Below, piece by piece: positions 26,037-35,154 of a stretch of DNA of 64,000 bases. Both the position numbers and the translations under genes were made by a program. Positions within the stretch are counted from its first letter, which is position 1. Each line of letters opens with the position of its first letter. The stretch is from Bacteroidales bacterium UBA3696 (lineage in GTDB: Bacteria; Bacteroidota; Bacteroidia; Bacteroidales; Paludibacteraceae), in NCBI GenBank assembly GCA_002372135.1, contig DFIN01000033.1, positions 58,077 to 122,076 of the forward strand, given 5' to 3'. The notes under the pieces were generated by a model. It worked only from the letters and a program-made list of their open reading frames with translations, did not search any database and was not told the origin of the DNA.

Positions 26037-29000
26037 TTATTGTTCTACTTTCTGACCTTGTGCGTCATACATTTGGTTATCATCCGTGATGATATATAGT
26101 TTGCCGTTCAGCATTTGCTTGCGGGTCGAGCGAGCCGGAGCAGCTGCTTTCAGGGTAATCACGGTAGTACGCCATACACCGCCGCACTCACCTTCTTCTT
26201 GCTCTAACTCGGTCATATCGATGACAGCATAGTAGTTGTTGGTCAGTGTGGAGTCAGCGGTGAAGTAGTAGCCTCTCTTCTCGGTATCTACGTCCGCTCC
26301 GAACGGATCGGGTTCGCTGCCGGTCATGATATACCACTTCACTTCTTCCTCAGCGGGGTTGATACCAAAGTTAGCCTTAATCATATTCAGGTCAATCATT
26401 AGCAACCAGTTGCCATACTTGGCTTCGGCAGGCAGATTGGTGAACTCGGTAGAGTATCTCATATCCGGAGCCTCGATAGGCAGAGCGGCAGAAGTGTTCG
26501 ATTGGCTCATATTGCCACAATCGTTGGTAGCCACAGCGTAGAAATAAACCTCACTTTCGGTAGCCTTCATCGTGTCAGCAGCATAAGCAGCGAAATTGTT
26601 ACCATCGAAACTATAGTAGATCTCTACCATATCCACAGATACGCCTTCGGCAGCAAATTGCAGAGCGATTTGCTCTTTCACAGCATCGGAATTGTAAACG
26701 CGACCGCAGAAAGCGTGTCCCCAGTCAATGGTGAAGGTGGTCAGGTCAAATTCGGCGCAGTCGGTAGCAGGAGTGAAGGAAAGGTCAGTGCTATAAACCA
26801 CATCATCGCACTCGGTAGTTACTACGTAGCGCAGTACCACTTCGTCGTCCTTGATGATAGTATCGTTCACACCGGCTTGCAACTCAGCGTATGAACCGTC
26901 GGTGAGGTTCTTGCGCTCCCAAACTACAGAAGTAACTTGGCTGTATGCATCGCCTGAATAGTTGGCGGTGAAGAAGTTCTCAACCAGCGTGGTATAAGCC
27001 GACATATTGATGGACGAGTGATAGGTCATAGCCGGGTCAATCACTACTTCTGTCTCAGTGGGCAGAGCAGGAACTTGTTTAACCACTACTCTGTACGTAA
27101 AGATGCTATCCATCTGACGGCTTGTACTCATCTTGAAGGTATCTACTGCCACCTTGATATTGAGCAACGAATCGGCAAAGGTAGTATCCGTGGTAGCAGT
27201 ATATTGCTTACCGCGCCATGTGAAGGTTGTACCGGCGCACTCGTATGCTACAGCGTTCTGCGTTACGGTCAGCCAAGGCTCTACTTCAACATCAATCGTA
27301 TCTACTATATTGTCACCGCACTCCGTACCTACCGAATAAGCAAAGCGGATGTGGTTCAACGTAGCAGGCAGAGTATCGTTGAGGAATGCCAGCGACGAAG
27401 CGGTTACGGGACGGAACATGCCGTTGGCATCGTCGTATGCCTCCCAGTAGATACCGCTGTAGTCGTAGTCAGCCAGTGAGTCTGCCGAAGTGGTCAACTC
27501 GGTATAGTAGTCAATCAGGTAATTCTCCAAACGTGAGTAGTCAAGTTTCATACCTTGTACGGCAAGAACCTTCACGGAGTCAGGTACATTCTCATACTTG
27601 ATGGCAGTAGCCGTTTCTTTCGCAACGACTGTGAAGCGATAGATAGAATCTACCATAATAGTCCCCACGCGTACCGATACGGTATCCGACCAAACGAGAG
27701 TCGTACTATCTTCCACATCAATGGTGATAGTCTTCTTACCATACGGGTCTGTATAGGTGTCGCCGTTGCACAAGTGAGTCAGACGAATATCTTTGTAGCA
27801 AACGCTGTCAGCGGCTTCGGGCACAAACTTAGCCCATATACGCATTGCCGAAGCGGGCGAGCAGAAGTGAACCAAGATAGAGGTCGGGTCAGCCGGCTCT
27901 AACAGGTCGCGGTCAATATCTTTATGCTTTGTTGCACCGGCTTTGAAGGTGTAGGTAGTCGGCTCAACCATCGGTTTCTTGTCAAGGCACTCGTACCACA
28001 TGCTGGCGCTGGCGGTAACCACCGAGTCAGACAAGTTTTGGATATACAGACGCAGGTCCATTCCTTCGGGAACGATGAGCGTAGTCGAGTCAATACCGTT
28101 GATGACAGTATCTTTACGCATCGTAACGTTGTACCACAAGCACTCACCTTTCGGGTTGGTGTTACCGTTCACCCAGTCAAACTCAATGGGGTTGGTGCAC
28201 TCGTCACCTTTTGCCAAAGCCATATCCACGCGGAAATGCATGGTGTCGGGCGAGATAACGCGAACGTAAGCCAAGTCGTGTCCGTCAGCCACACTGAGGT
28301 TGCTGCGGTCAAATACGCGGGTATAAGTTCCCATAGGAGCAACCGTCAGGATCTTGCTGGTCATCTCGTGCGATACAGGGCATACCCACGACATTTCGGC
28401 TTTTACTTTGTTGTCGGTATTGCCAAAGTTGTTGATGGTAAGAGTAGCGTCACCTTGTGTATTGTCGCGCATCTCAGGTACATTGACAACATACCATACG
28501 GTATCACCTGCTGCTTGGTAGTAGTCCGTATTGATGGCGAACGGAATAGCGTCAGCGCAAGCATAGATAGTATCAATCGGCTCGCGCTCTATGATTTGCA
28601 TCAAGAGACTATCTTGCTGAGCAGTGGTGATTTGCAGATAGATAAAGTCGTTGCTCAGACCGGAGAGTTGCTCGCACATAACTGATTTGGCACGAACTCC
28701 GTTAGCTGCAAGGGTTGCCGAGCCGTTTTGCAACAATTCGCCTTCGCAAGCATTATATACATTAGCCACTACGCGACCTGCCACACCGTCCTCGTTACCA
28801 AGAACGAAGCGGGCTTTATAATCGGCATAGGCTGCCGAACCATACAGACCTACATTCAGTTTATACCAAGTCTCAACACCGGCTTGTGTGTGGAATGTAA
28901 CATCGGGTACGATCTCAACAGCGTGCATACAATCGTTACCCGTGTTCGGGTCAACCATGGTGATGGTGAACGAGTAGTCCTTTGCACCCACTACCATAAC

Positions 29001-31544
29001 GTAAACGGTATCGTGCGAAGCAATCTGCTGAGCCATACTGCGCTCAATCGTTTTCTTCATGGTTTGGTTAGCAGTGAACGATTGCGTGCGGTTCATCATT
29101 TCCTCCGTTACGGGGCAGGTATAGGTAACAAATGCCTTGATGCTTTGAGCCTCTGCGCCGTTATTGATTTCTACTTGCGGAGTGAGCACTTGTTCGTTGT
29201 GAATCGTATCGGTCAAGAAGTAGTACCAAGCCGTGTCGGCTGTACGGGTGTAGGTAGTACCCATCAGCACTTCGGTAGCCTCATTGCAAGCATAGATGGT
29301 ATCGAACGGCTCGGCATCTTCCAGATGAGCCTCAAAGTGAATGTTCGTGGTGGTTGATACGCGGAAATAGAGGGTGTCGCCGAAGGTCTCGAAGGTTGAG
29401 CGAGGCAATACGCGCTCTTTCACGGCACCGGCAGCCAAGGTTCTGGACTGCGACTGCGGAGTTTCGCAGGGGCAGGTAGCAGCCAAATCAGCCGAAAGAG
29501 TAGAAGCATTGTTGCGGTCGTAGTTCTTAATCAAAGCGCGAACTTGCTTGCCGGTAGCGGCTTTCACTTCTTTCAGGTCAATCATATACCACAGAGTCGT
29601 GTTGGCATCTTGGTCATTACCGCTTACCCAGTTGAACAGGATGGCACTGGCGCAAGAAGCACCTTCGTCTTCCTTCACTTGGTTTACACGGAAAGCGAAC
29701 GGTTGGTTAGCACTGAGTTTAATATATACGGTGTCCACCGAGATGTTCTTAAACAGGTCGCGAGCCACCTGCTTGGTATACGTACCGTTAGCCCCAAAGG
29801 TGATGGAGCGTACCTCGTTGGCAATTGAGTCAGGGCAATCAATGCTCAACTCACCATTGATGGTGATGCTCTTGTTACCACGGTTATTGATGACCACCTC
29901 GGGAATGAGGTTCGAGTTGCGGATGTCGTTCATTCCTACTTTGTACCAAACAGCGGTGTCGGCATCTTGCGAGTGACCATAGGTCCAGTCAAATACCACA
30001 GCGTTCAAGCAGGCATCTTCGGGCGTTTTCTTCTCCACAGGAGTCATTTCCACATCAATCTTGATGGGTTGGTTGGTCGTTACACCAATATATACTACAT
30101 CCGAACTCATCATGGCAAATGACGAATAGGTCAATTTCTTGGTGGTCGAAGCGTATGCGTTCAGTGAACGGGTAATGGACTGCAAGTCAGTATAGGGGCA
30201 CTCAAATGCGAGGTCAGCAGCAATTGTGGCTTTCGCATCAGCACGGTTAGTAACCGTAACGGTAATATCCTGCGGATTGGTTGCATCTTTAGCCTCGGTC
30301 AGGTCAATGGCGTACCAAACAGTGGTTTCACCTTCCTGATAGGTCGTGGCGTTCCAAGCAATGTCTTGGCTGTTCTTACATGCATTACCTTCGTGGATAT
30401 GTTTCAAGCGAGCATACACCTGAATGTCTTGCGTAGGAACGATACGTACATATACGTATGCAGCCGTTTGCTCGTCCAAACCGTCAATAATATTCTTCTC
30501 AAAGTCCATAATTCCGGTTTCGCCGGCAGCCACAGAGATATTTTTGGCGATTACGTTGTAGGTAGAGAGAGACGTGCTGTTGGTATTGCTAAATGCAATT
30601 TCAACGGTTACGTCCACTGCACTTGTCTTATTGCTGTCGTTGATGAAAGCAATTTCGGGTTGCAGTTTCTTTCCTTTCAGTTCGCTCAGAGCGATTACGA
30701 AGGTACGACCTGCAGCCGTTACTTTTTCGTACTGAAGCAACGCACCTTGCTCTGCGCCGTTAAATTCGGTGGGAGTTGCGGGTTTATTATTCACCAGATT
30801 GGTCACTACGGACACATTCTCGTAGTTCTCCACTTTGAGGTAAAGAATAGAGTCGCTCAAGTTTTGAATGAGGGCGCGAGAAATCACGTGCGTATAACTT
30901 CCGCCTGCGGGAATGACAGCAGCATCACCGGTCAGACCTGTGCTGGGGCAGTCGGCACTAATCTTAGAGTTCAGTTCGCACTCTTTGCTTGCCGTATAGA
31001 CAATCTGAATCTCTTGCTCGGCGCGACGGATGTCAGCCACGTTGATACGGTACCAACGATTACCTTTGTTCAAGGTGTGGTCGTTGAAGTTGTAATCTGT
31101 AGCACTGGTACATGTTTCGTCCGCATCTTCGGCATCAAACACGCGAGCCGAGAGTTTGATTTCCTCGGTCGAGGTCAGACGAACATAGATCTCCTGATAC
31201 TTCATCTTCACCAGCATCTTAGCGCTTTGGTTCCAGATCTTGTCCTTGCGAGGAGCAATAGTATAGGAGCGAACTTCCTCACTACCTGCCACCACAGCCG
31301 ATACGGTTACATCAGCCGAGTTGTACGACAGGTTGGTCAAATACAGGGCAAGCATCGGTTCCTCTTCTCCGTAGAGAGATTCGAGGGATACGCGATACCA
31401 CAGCGATGTACCTGCTACCTGCGTATTTCCGGCCTCCCAATCAAACTCGATGGCATTCGCCTGGGACGAACCATCGCCTGTTCCGGCAGCATAACCTGCT
31501 ACGGTCATTATTGCAGCCGCCAGAAATAGGAATAATTTTTTCAT
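26037..31544 (-). CDS. Giant modular secreted protein, ten degenerate ~122-residue modules
   Basis: 1835 residues with a signal peptide (MKKLFLFLAAAIMTVAGYAA). Residues about 26-1248 are ten tandem degenerate modules. Module-opening Cys residues lie at 145, 389, 512, 631, 753, 872, 996 and 1116, with the next boundary at 1249, so spacing is about 119-133 residues; modules 1 and 3 lack this Cys. A typical module reads C-x3-A, (F)DW-x3-GN, a LWY or VWY strand, a mid-module CP, a long beta stretch and a DTVY/DTLYFRV-type strand. Residues 1249 to ~1800 are beta-rich with further Cys pairs. The end (NGKLYIITDDNQMYDAQGQKV) matches a short tail seen in two other secreted proteins here. I do not recognise the module family. 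It follows the 543-residue gene by 35 nt. A surface fibre or adhesin is inferred. Confidence 0.82.
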   Translation of the reverse strand: MKKLFLFLAAAIMTVAGYAAGTGDGSSQANAIEFDWEAGNTQVAGTSLWYRVSLESLYGEEEPMLALYLTNLSYNSADVTVSAVVAGSEEVRSYTIAPRKDKIWNQSAKMLVKMKYQEIYVRLTSTEEIKLSARVFDAEDADETCTSATDYNFNDHTLNKGNRWYRINVADIRRAEQEIQIVYTASKECELNSKISADCPSTGLTGDAAVIPAGGSYTHVISRALIQNLSDSILYLKVENYENVSVVTNLVNNKPATPTEFNGAEQGALLQYEKVTAAGRTFVIALSELKGKKLQPEIAFINDSNKTSAVDVTVEIAFSNTNSTSLSTYNVIAKNISVAAGETGIMDFEKNIIDGLDEQTAAYVYVRIVPTQDIQVYARLKHIHEGNACKNSQDIAWNATTYQEGETTVWYAIDLTEAKDATNPQDITVTVTNRADAKATIAADLAFECPYTDLQSITRSLNAYASTTKKLTYSSFAMMSSDVVYIGVTTNQPIKIDVEMTPVEKKTPEDACLNAVVFDWTYGHSQDADTAVWYKVGMNDIRNSNLIPEVVINNRGNKSITINGELSIDCPDSIANEVRSITFGANGTYTKQVARDLFKNISVDTVYIKLSANQPFAFRVNQVKEDEGASCASAILFNWVSGNDQDANTTLWYMIDLKEVKAATGKQVRALIKNYDRNNASTLSADLAATCPCETPQSQSRTLAAGAVKERVLPRSTFETFGDTLYFRVSTTTNIHFEAHLEDAEPFDTIYACNEATEVLMGTTYTRTADTAWYYFLTDTIHNEQVLTPQVEINNGAEAQSIKAFVTYTCPVTEEMMNRTQSFTANQTMKKTIERSMAQQIASHDTVYVMVVGAKDYSFTITMVDPNTGNDCMHAVEIVPDVTFHTQAGVETWYKLNVGLYGSAAYADYKARFVLGNEDGVAGRVVANVYNACEGELLQNGSATLAANGVRAKSVMCEQLSGLSNDFIYLQITTAQQDSLLMQIIEREPIDTIYACADAIPFAINTDYYQAAGDTVWYVVNVPEMRDNTQGDATLTINNFGNTDNKVKAEMSWVCPVSHEMTSKILTVAPMGTYTRVFDRSNLSVADGHDLAYVRVISPDTMHFRVDMALAKGDECTNPIEFDWVNGNTNPKGECLWYNVTMRKDTVINGIDSTTLIVPEGMDLRLYIQNLSDSVVTASASMWYECLDKKPMVEPTTYTFKAGATKHKDIDRDLLEPADPTSILVHFCSPASAMRIWAKFVPEAADSVCYKDIRLTHLCNGDTYTDPYGKKTITIDVEDSTTLVWSDTVSVRVGTIMVDSIYRFTVVAKETATAIKYENVPDSVKVLAVQGMKLDYSRLENYLIDYYTELTTSADSLADYDYSGIYWEAYDDANGMFRPVTASSLAFLNDTLPATLNHIRFAYSVGTECGDNIVDTIDVEVEPWLTVTQNAVAYECAGTTFTWRGKQYTATTDTTFADSLLNIKVAVDTFKMSTSRQMDSIFTYRVVVKQVPALPTETEVVIDPAMTYHSSINMSAYTTLVENFFTANYSGDAYSQVTSVVWERKNLTDGSYAELQAGVNDTIIKDDEVVLRYVVTTECDDVVYSTDLSFTPATDCAEFDLTTFTIDWGHAFCGRVYNSDAVKEQIALQFAAEGVSVDMVEIYYSFDGNNFAAYAADTMKATESEVYFYAVATNDCGNMSQSNTSAALPIEAPDMRYSTEFTNLPAEAKYGNWLLMIDLNMIKANFGINPAEEEVKWYIMTGSEPDPFGADVDTEKRGYYFTADSTLTNNYYAVIDMTELEQEEGECGGVWRTTVITLKAAAPARSTRKQMLNGKLYIITDDNQMYDAQGQKVEQ

Positions 31545-31579
31545 TGTGATTAGAATTGAATTTAGTTTATAATGTTTAT

Positions 31580-33211
31580 TTATTTGTTTTCAACCTCTTG
31601 ACCTAAGAGCGTTATATATTTACCTTGTTTATATATATATAGGACACCGTCTTTCCAGACTTTACGGGCCTTGTTTTCAGCTTGTGTTTCGCTGAGTGCA
31701 TTGCCTTCTTTGTTAACCAACACGAAGTGGATTTGCCTTGTGCATTGGTTGCGGCGGGTTACGGTAAAGTCATATTCGCCAAACGCTTGCAGCACGCGGT
31801 TGGCTGCCTCGTAGTAATAAGGCAAGTCGCCCTGCATAATGGTATCTGTTTCAATTTCTTCCATGGGAGCGGTAAAGACCAGACTGCGTGTATCTATCTG
31901 CCATGTATCGTTGTCCTTCCACTGTGCATAGACGATACTGGTATCGTGATCAAACGTCTGACCGTCCAACTCAATCGTCTTACCTACACATTCGGTTTGC
32001 ATATTGGTGGTGCGCACGGTATCTATGCGGTGATTAACCTCCAAACTAACCCGCTGCGTACAAGTATTGGGTTTGCGGATTACCACATCATGATGCCCGA
32101 ATCGGTCTATATAGTAACTGCCGCGATAGTACTGAGGCAAGTCGCGCTGATAAAGATTAAGCGTCTGCTTTTCCACCGTAGCAGGTGTGATATTCACATG
32201 ATACGTATAGAGCGTTACGGTATCCAACTTATACCAAACCGTGTCCGGTCCGTAGTCGGTTGTTTCCATCAGGAGTGTATCTGCCAACTGCAAGCCCATC
32301 CCTTCACACAACGTGGTATCTAAGGAAGCCTCCTGCCACTTGATGTTGTAGCGAAAGCGAATACGTCCCACATCTTCGGCCTTGTGCGTAAAGCGGAAAT
32401 AGAGCGTATCACCTGCAGCCTTGGCTTCGTTAACCAACTGAATATCGGGGAAGAACAATTTGGTAGAGTCGCTCATCGTTTGGCTCAGGATGAGGGTCGG
32501 ATTGCTGCACGACCCGCGCAGCAGTTCCATGGTACAGGGCTGATTCTTTTTCTGTTGCCACTGCACAAACATCTGCTGGTCTTTGCGCATATCAGCGGGC
32601 AGCCAAGCATATATATCCTCATCGTGATTACTGATATAGGTCATCCCGTTTTTCACGGGCATCAAGTCTTCGCAGGTGGAGTGCGGTCCTTCGTCGTAAG
32701 CATACGCCAACACACGCCCCGTGCCGCCGTTCAGCGGATACACACGAAGGTGGGGACGAACGATGTTTTCGGCTATCTCCGACATATCGCCCATTTCAGC
32801 CAACTTTTTGTTGATAAAATCCACATCGATATCTCGCATCGTATTGCCCCCTACGGTCAGGGTAAGGGCGGGGCTGACGGATGAGCATAAAGCAAAGACT
32901 TCCAAACGGATACCTTTGGACGAGAACCAATAGGCAGACATGCCCATCCGCAGATCAGACACCGTTGCGGAAAACCACAGCGTATCAGATATGATGGTAT
33001 CCATACCAAATTGGAATTCAACCGTATTATCCATTACGCAGTCGCAATAGTAATACGGGTAATTGAACGTGTGACGAATGGCTTCGCAGGTTTTGTCTTC
33101 GGGTTGTCTTTCTTGCGCCGTACTATACAAACTGCACGTAGCAACCAACAGCAACCCTAACAAACGAAGGTGTACATTTAGCGGCTTCAGAAAATGTGTC
33201 TTATTCTGCAT
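31580..33211 (-). CDS. Secreted Cys/Trp-module protein, first gene of the island
   Basis: 543 residues from the ATG at 33211, selected because it gives a signal peptide (LRLLGLLLVATCSLYSTAQ) and lies 43 nt after a perfect -7 box; in-frame sequence upstream lies in the promoter region. The mature part starts CEAIRHTFNYPY with TLWFSATV and has a second CEDLMPVKNGMTY...DIYAWL segment, both like the modules of the 1835-residue protein. Later sections contain DT-rich beta repeats (DTLLMETTDYG, DTVWYKLDTV). The C-terminal pattern KVWKDGVLYIYKQGKYITLLGQEV is the short shared tail. Family unknown; secreted or surface location inferred. Confidence 0.78.
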   Translation of the reverse strand: MQNKTHFLKPLNVHLRLLGLLLVATCSLYSTAQERQPEDKTCEAIRHTFNYPYYYCDCVMDNTVEFQFGMDTIISDTLWFSATVSDLRMGMSAYWFSSKGIRLEVFALCSSVSPALTLTVGGNTMRDIDVDFINKKLAEMGDMSEIAENIVRPHLRVYPLNGGTGRVLAYAYDEGPHSTCEDLMPVKNGMTYISNHDEDIYAWLPADMRKDQQMFVQWQQKKNQPCTMELLRGSCSNPTLILSQTMSDSTKLFFPDIQLVNEAKAAGDTLYFRFTHKAEDVGRIRFRYNIKWQEASLDTTLCEGMGLQLADTLLMETTDYGPDTVWYKLDTVTLYTYHVNITPATVEKQTLNLYQRDLPQYYRGSYYIDRFGHHDVVIRKPNTCTQRVSLEVNHRIDTVRTTNMQTECVGKTIELDGQTFDHDTSIVYAQWKDNDTWQIDTRSLVFTAPMEEIETDTIMQGDLPYYYEAANRVLQAFGEYDFTVTRRNQCTRQIHFVLVNKEGNALSETQAENKARKVWKDGVLYIYKQGKYITLLGQEVENK

Positions 33212-33253
33212 CGAATTATGCCTTATAATCTTTATAGTCCATAAAAATTGCGG

Positions 33254-33285
33254 CAAAAGTATGGTATTTACGCTAATACCACAAA
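33254..33285 (-). promoter_or_regulatory. sigma-ABfr promoter, first unit of the surface island
   Basis: On the minus strand: TTTG (33285-33282), 20-nt spacer, TACTTTTG (33261-33254). It drives the leftward 543-, 1835- and 564-residue genes and is back to back with the gldD promoter. Confidence 0.78.
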
Positions 33286-33301
33286 TACTTTTCCGTTTTT
33301 T

Positions 33302-33332
33302 TTTGTCAGACCTTTTTTTTGGCATATTTTTG
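33302..33332 (+). promoter_or_regulatory. sigma-ABfr promoter for gldD
   Basis: TTTG (33302-33305), 19-nt spacer, TATTTTTG (33325-33332), 17 nt before the ATG at 33350. Confidence 0.72.
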
Positions 33333-33349
33333 TGCGAAATTATTGAGGA

Positions 33350-33934
33350 ATGACAAGTAAGCATTGCATTTTTGGGGTTGTTTTGAGTCTTTTTTGCGTC
33401 GTTTCGTGCACGAAGCCTTCCGTCCCCAAAGAATACGGGTATTTTCGGATAGACTTGCCCGAACATACTTATCGCGAGTATTCCGGCAAGGAGGGGGATG
33501 TACCTTCCCTACCTTATTCTTTTTTGCTATCTCGTGAGGCTATAGTGCGTATGCACGAGGGTGAAAAGGACTGGATTGATATATGCTATCCGCAGTGGAA
33601 AGCCACTATCCATTGCAGCTACAAGCCCGTTCACAACAACCTCAAAGCCCTGTCGGACGATGCGATGGAGTTCGTGTATAAGCACACCATTCGCGCTTCC
33701 GCTATCCCCGAGCGGGCATACACCAACGAAGAAGCACAAGTATTTGGTCTCACATTCGATTTTGCCGGCAATACGGCGACCACGATGCAGTTTGTATTGA
33801 CCGATTCTGTACACCATTTTTTCCGGGGTGCAGTCTATTTCAGTGCCGTTCCCAATGAGGATAGCATTGCGCCGGTTGCTGCTTTTGTGCGGGAAGATAT
33901 GCTTACCCTGATTGAATCATTCCGCTGGCGATAA
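33350..33934 (+). CDS. gldD: GldD-family lipoprotein
   Basis: 194 residues with lipobox CVVSC (Cys 20). The body matches GldD: an opening PKEYGYFRIDLPEHTYREY, then LPYSF, WIDICYPQWKATIHCSYKP, NNLKALSDDAMEFVYKHT, a FDFAGNTATTMQFVLTDS stretch and HFFRGAVYFSAVPNEDS, closing ESFRW. GldD is an envelope lipoprotein of the gliding/type IX secretion gene set of Bacteroidota; its exact biochemical role is not settled. It is first in a forward operon with the PcrB-family, tadA and 7TM-HD genes (gap 21 nt to the next). Its position facing a large secreted-protein island fits a type IX-secreting organism. Confidence 0.88.
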   Translation: MTSKHCIFGVVLSLFCVVSCTKPSVPKEYGYFRIDLPEHTYREYSGKEGDVPSLPYSFLLSREAIVRMHEGEKDWIDICYPQWKATIHCSYKPVHNNLKALSDDAMEFVYKHTIRASAIPERAYTNEEAQVFGLTFDFAGNTATTMQFVLTDSVHHFFRGAVYFSAVPNEDSIAPVAAFVREDMLTLIESFRWR

Positions 33935-33955
33935 AAAAAACAGATAAAGCGAGTT

Positions 33956-34678
33956 ATGCCCTTGGTAGAAACATACATACGCCGTCAGGTACAAATGGGA
34001 CATCCCTTGTTGGCTATTCTTTTTGACCCGGAAAAAGAGGTATCTGACGCTGATATACGTTTGCGTTTGCAGCCTGCCGACTTGGTATTTGTGGGGGGAA
34101 GCAGTGCTACTCGGTCTATGACCGAACAGTTGGTTCAACGGCTCAAATCAATGACCCGTCTCCCTATCATTATATTCCCCGGTCATCCTGAGCAATGTAC
34201 GCCTGCTGCCGATGCCGTTCTTTATTTGTCGCTTCTCTCCTCACGCAATCCCGATGTACTGATAGGTCAACATATTGACAGTGCCCGCGCCATACACAAA
34301 ATGCCCATAGAGACTATTCCGATGGGATATATATTGGTGGATGGCGGAACGCAGAGCAGTGTAGCACGCGTTACGCAATCACAACCTATTTCCCAAGAAC
34401 ATATTGATTTGATCGTTCGTACTGCCATAGCCGGCTGCCTGTTGGGCAAAAGGCTTGTCTATTTGGAAGCTGGAAGCGGTGCCCGTCAGCCGGTAAGAAA
34501 AGAAGTGATTGCCGCAGTACGTGCCGAAATCGATGTTCCTCTTATCGTGGGCGGCGGTATAAGCACGCCCGAACAAATGCGTCAAGCCTTTCAAGCCGGT
34601 GCCGACATCGTAGTGATTGGCAACCACTTGGAGTGCTTCCCGCAGGATGCACCCTTGTTTGGCAAAAAGGAATCATAA
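33956..34678 (+). CDS. Geranylgeranylglyceryl phosphate synthase family protein (PcrB/GGGPS)
   Basis: 240 residues, a TIM barrel. Motifs: LFDPEK near the N-terminus, FVGGSSATR, FPGHPEQ, YLEAGSGA, then GGGISTPEQM and VIGNHLE for phosphate binding. The family joins a prenyl diphosphate to sn-glycerol-1-phosphate; several Bacteroidota carry group II enzymes of this type, whose in vivo lipid product is not well understood. It is a cytoplasmic or peripheral enzyme. It lies between gldD and tadA (16-nt gap) in the same operon. Prenyl chain length cannot be told by eye. Confidence 0.88.
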   Translation: MPLVETYIRRQVQMGHPLLAILFDPEKEVSDADIRLRLQPADLVFVGGSSATRSMTEQLVQRLKSMTRLPIIIFPGHPEQCTPAADAVLYLSLLSSRNPDVLIGQHIDSARAIHKMPIETIPMGYILVDGGTQSSVARVTQSQPISQEHIDLIVRTAIAGCLLGKRLVYLEAGSGARQPVRKEVIAAVRAEIDVPLIVGGGISTPEQMRQAFQAGADIVVIGNHLECFPQDAPLFGKKES

Positions 34679-34694
34679 TTCGTTGCAAACCATT

Positions 34695-35126
34695 ATGTCG
34701 GACGAACAATACATGCAATTAGCCCTTACCGAAGCCTCAAAGGCGGAGCAAGCCGGTGAAGTACCCATAGGTTGCATCATTGTCAGCCAAGGGCATATTG
34801 TAGGTAGAGGTTACAACCTGACTGAAACGCTACAAGACGTCACAGCGCATGCCGAGATACAAGCCATCACGGCAGCCTCACAGACATTAGGGGGTAAGTA
34901 TTTATCCGACTGCACGCTATACGTTACCGTTGAGCCGTGCGTGATGTGCGCCGGTGCCATCGGTTGGGCACAAGTCAGTCGCCTCGTTTATGGAGCCGAT
35001 GACCCTAAACGCGGCTATACACGATTTGCCCCTCAAGCGTTACACCCTAAATGCCAAGTGTCGGCCGGCATATTGGCGGAATCGTGCCGCCAAATCGTGC
35101 AACAATTTTTCCAAAAGAAAAGATGA
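34695..35126 (+). CDS. tadA: tRNA-specific adenosine-34 deaminase
   Basis: 143 residues from the ATG at 34695 (MSDEQYMQLALTEA). The zinc and catalytic motifs AHAEI (H-A-E) and PCVMCAG are intact, with the GEVPIGCIIV and LVYGADDPKRG segments typical of TadA. It converts A34 to inosine in tRNA-Arg(ACG). The last codons (FFQKKR) are followed by a near-perfect 22-nt tandem copy of the same DNA, which leads into the 7TM-HD gene 28 nt later. Confidence 0.95.
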   Translation: MSDEQYMQLALTEASKAEQAGEVPIGCIIVSQGHIVGRGYNLTETLQDVTAHAEIQAITAASQTLGGKYLSDCTLYVTVEPCVMCAGAIGWAQVSRLVYGADDPKRGYTRFAPQALHPKCQVSAGILAESCRQIVQQFFQKKR

Positions 35127-35147
35127 GTTTTTTCAAAAGAAAAGATA
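35112..35147 (+). repeat. 22-nt period tandem duplication at the tadA stop codon
   Basis: CCAAAAGAAAAGAT (35112-35125) and TCAAAAGAAAAGAT (35134-35147) are separated by exactly 22 nt; flanking T-rich DNA is also repeated. It looks like a recent slippage duplication of the tadA 3' end. Confidence 0.65.
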
Positions 35148-35154
35148 ACAAGGT

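Noticed and set aside
30366..31529. A 387-codon open frame on the + strand opposite the modular giant gene
   Set aside because: It is antisense to the repeated modules; composition is odd (many Cys, His, Val) and there is no signal for expression.
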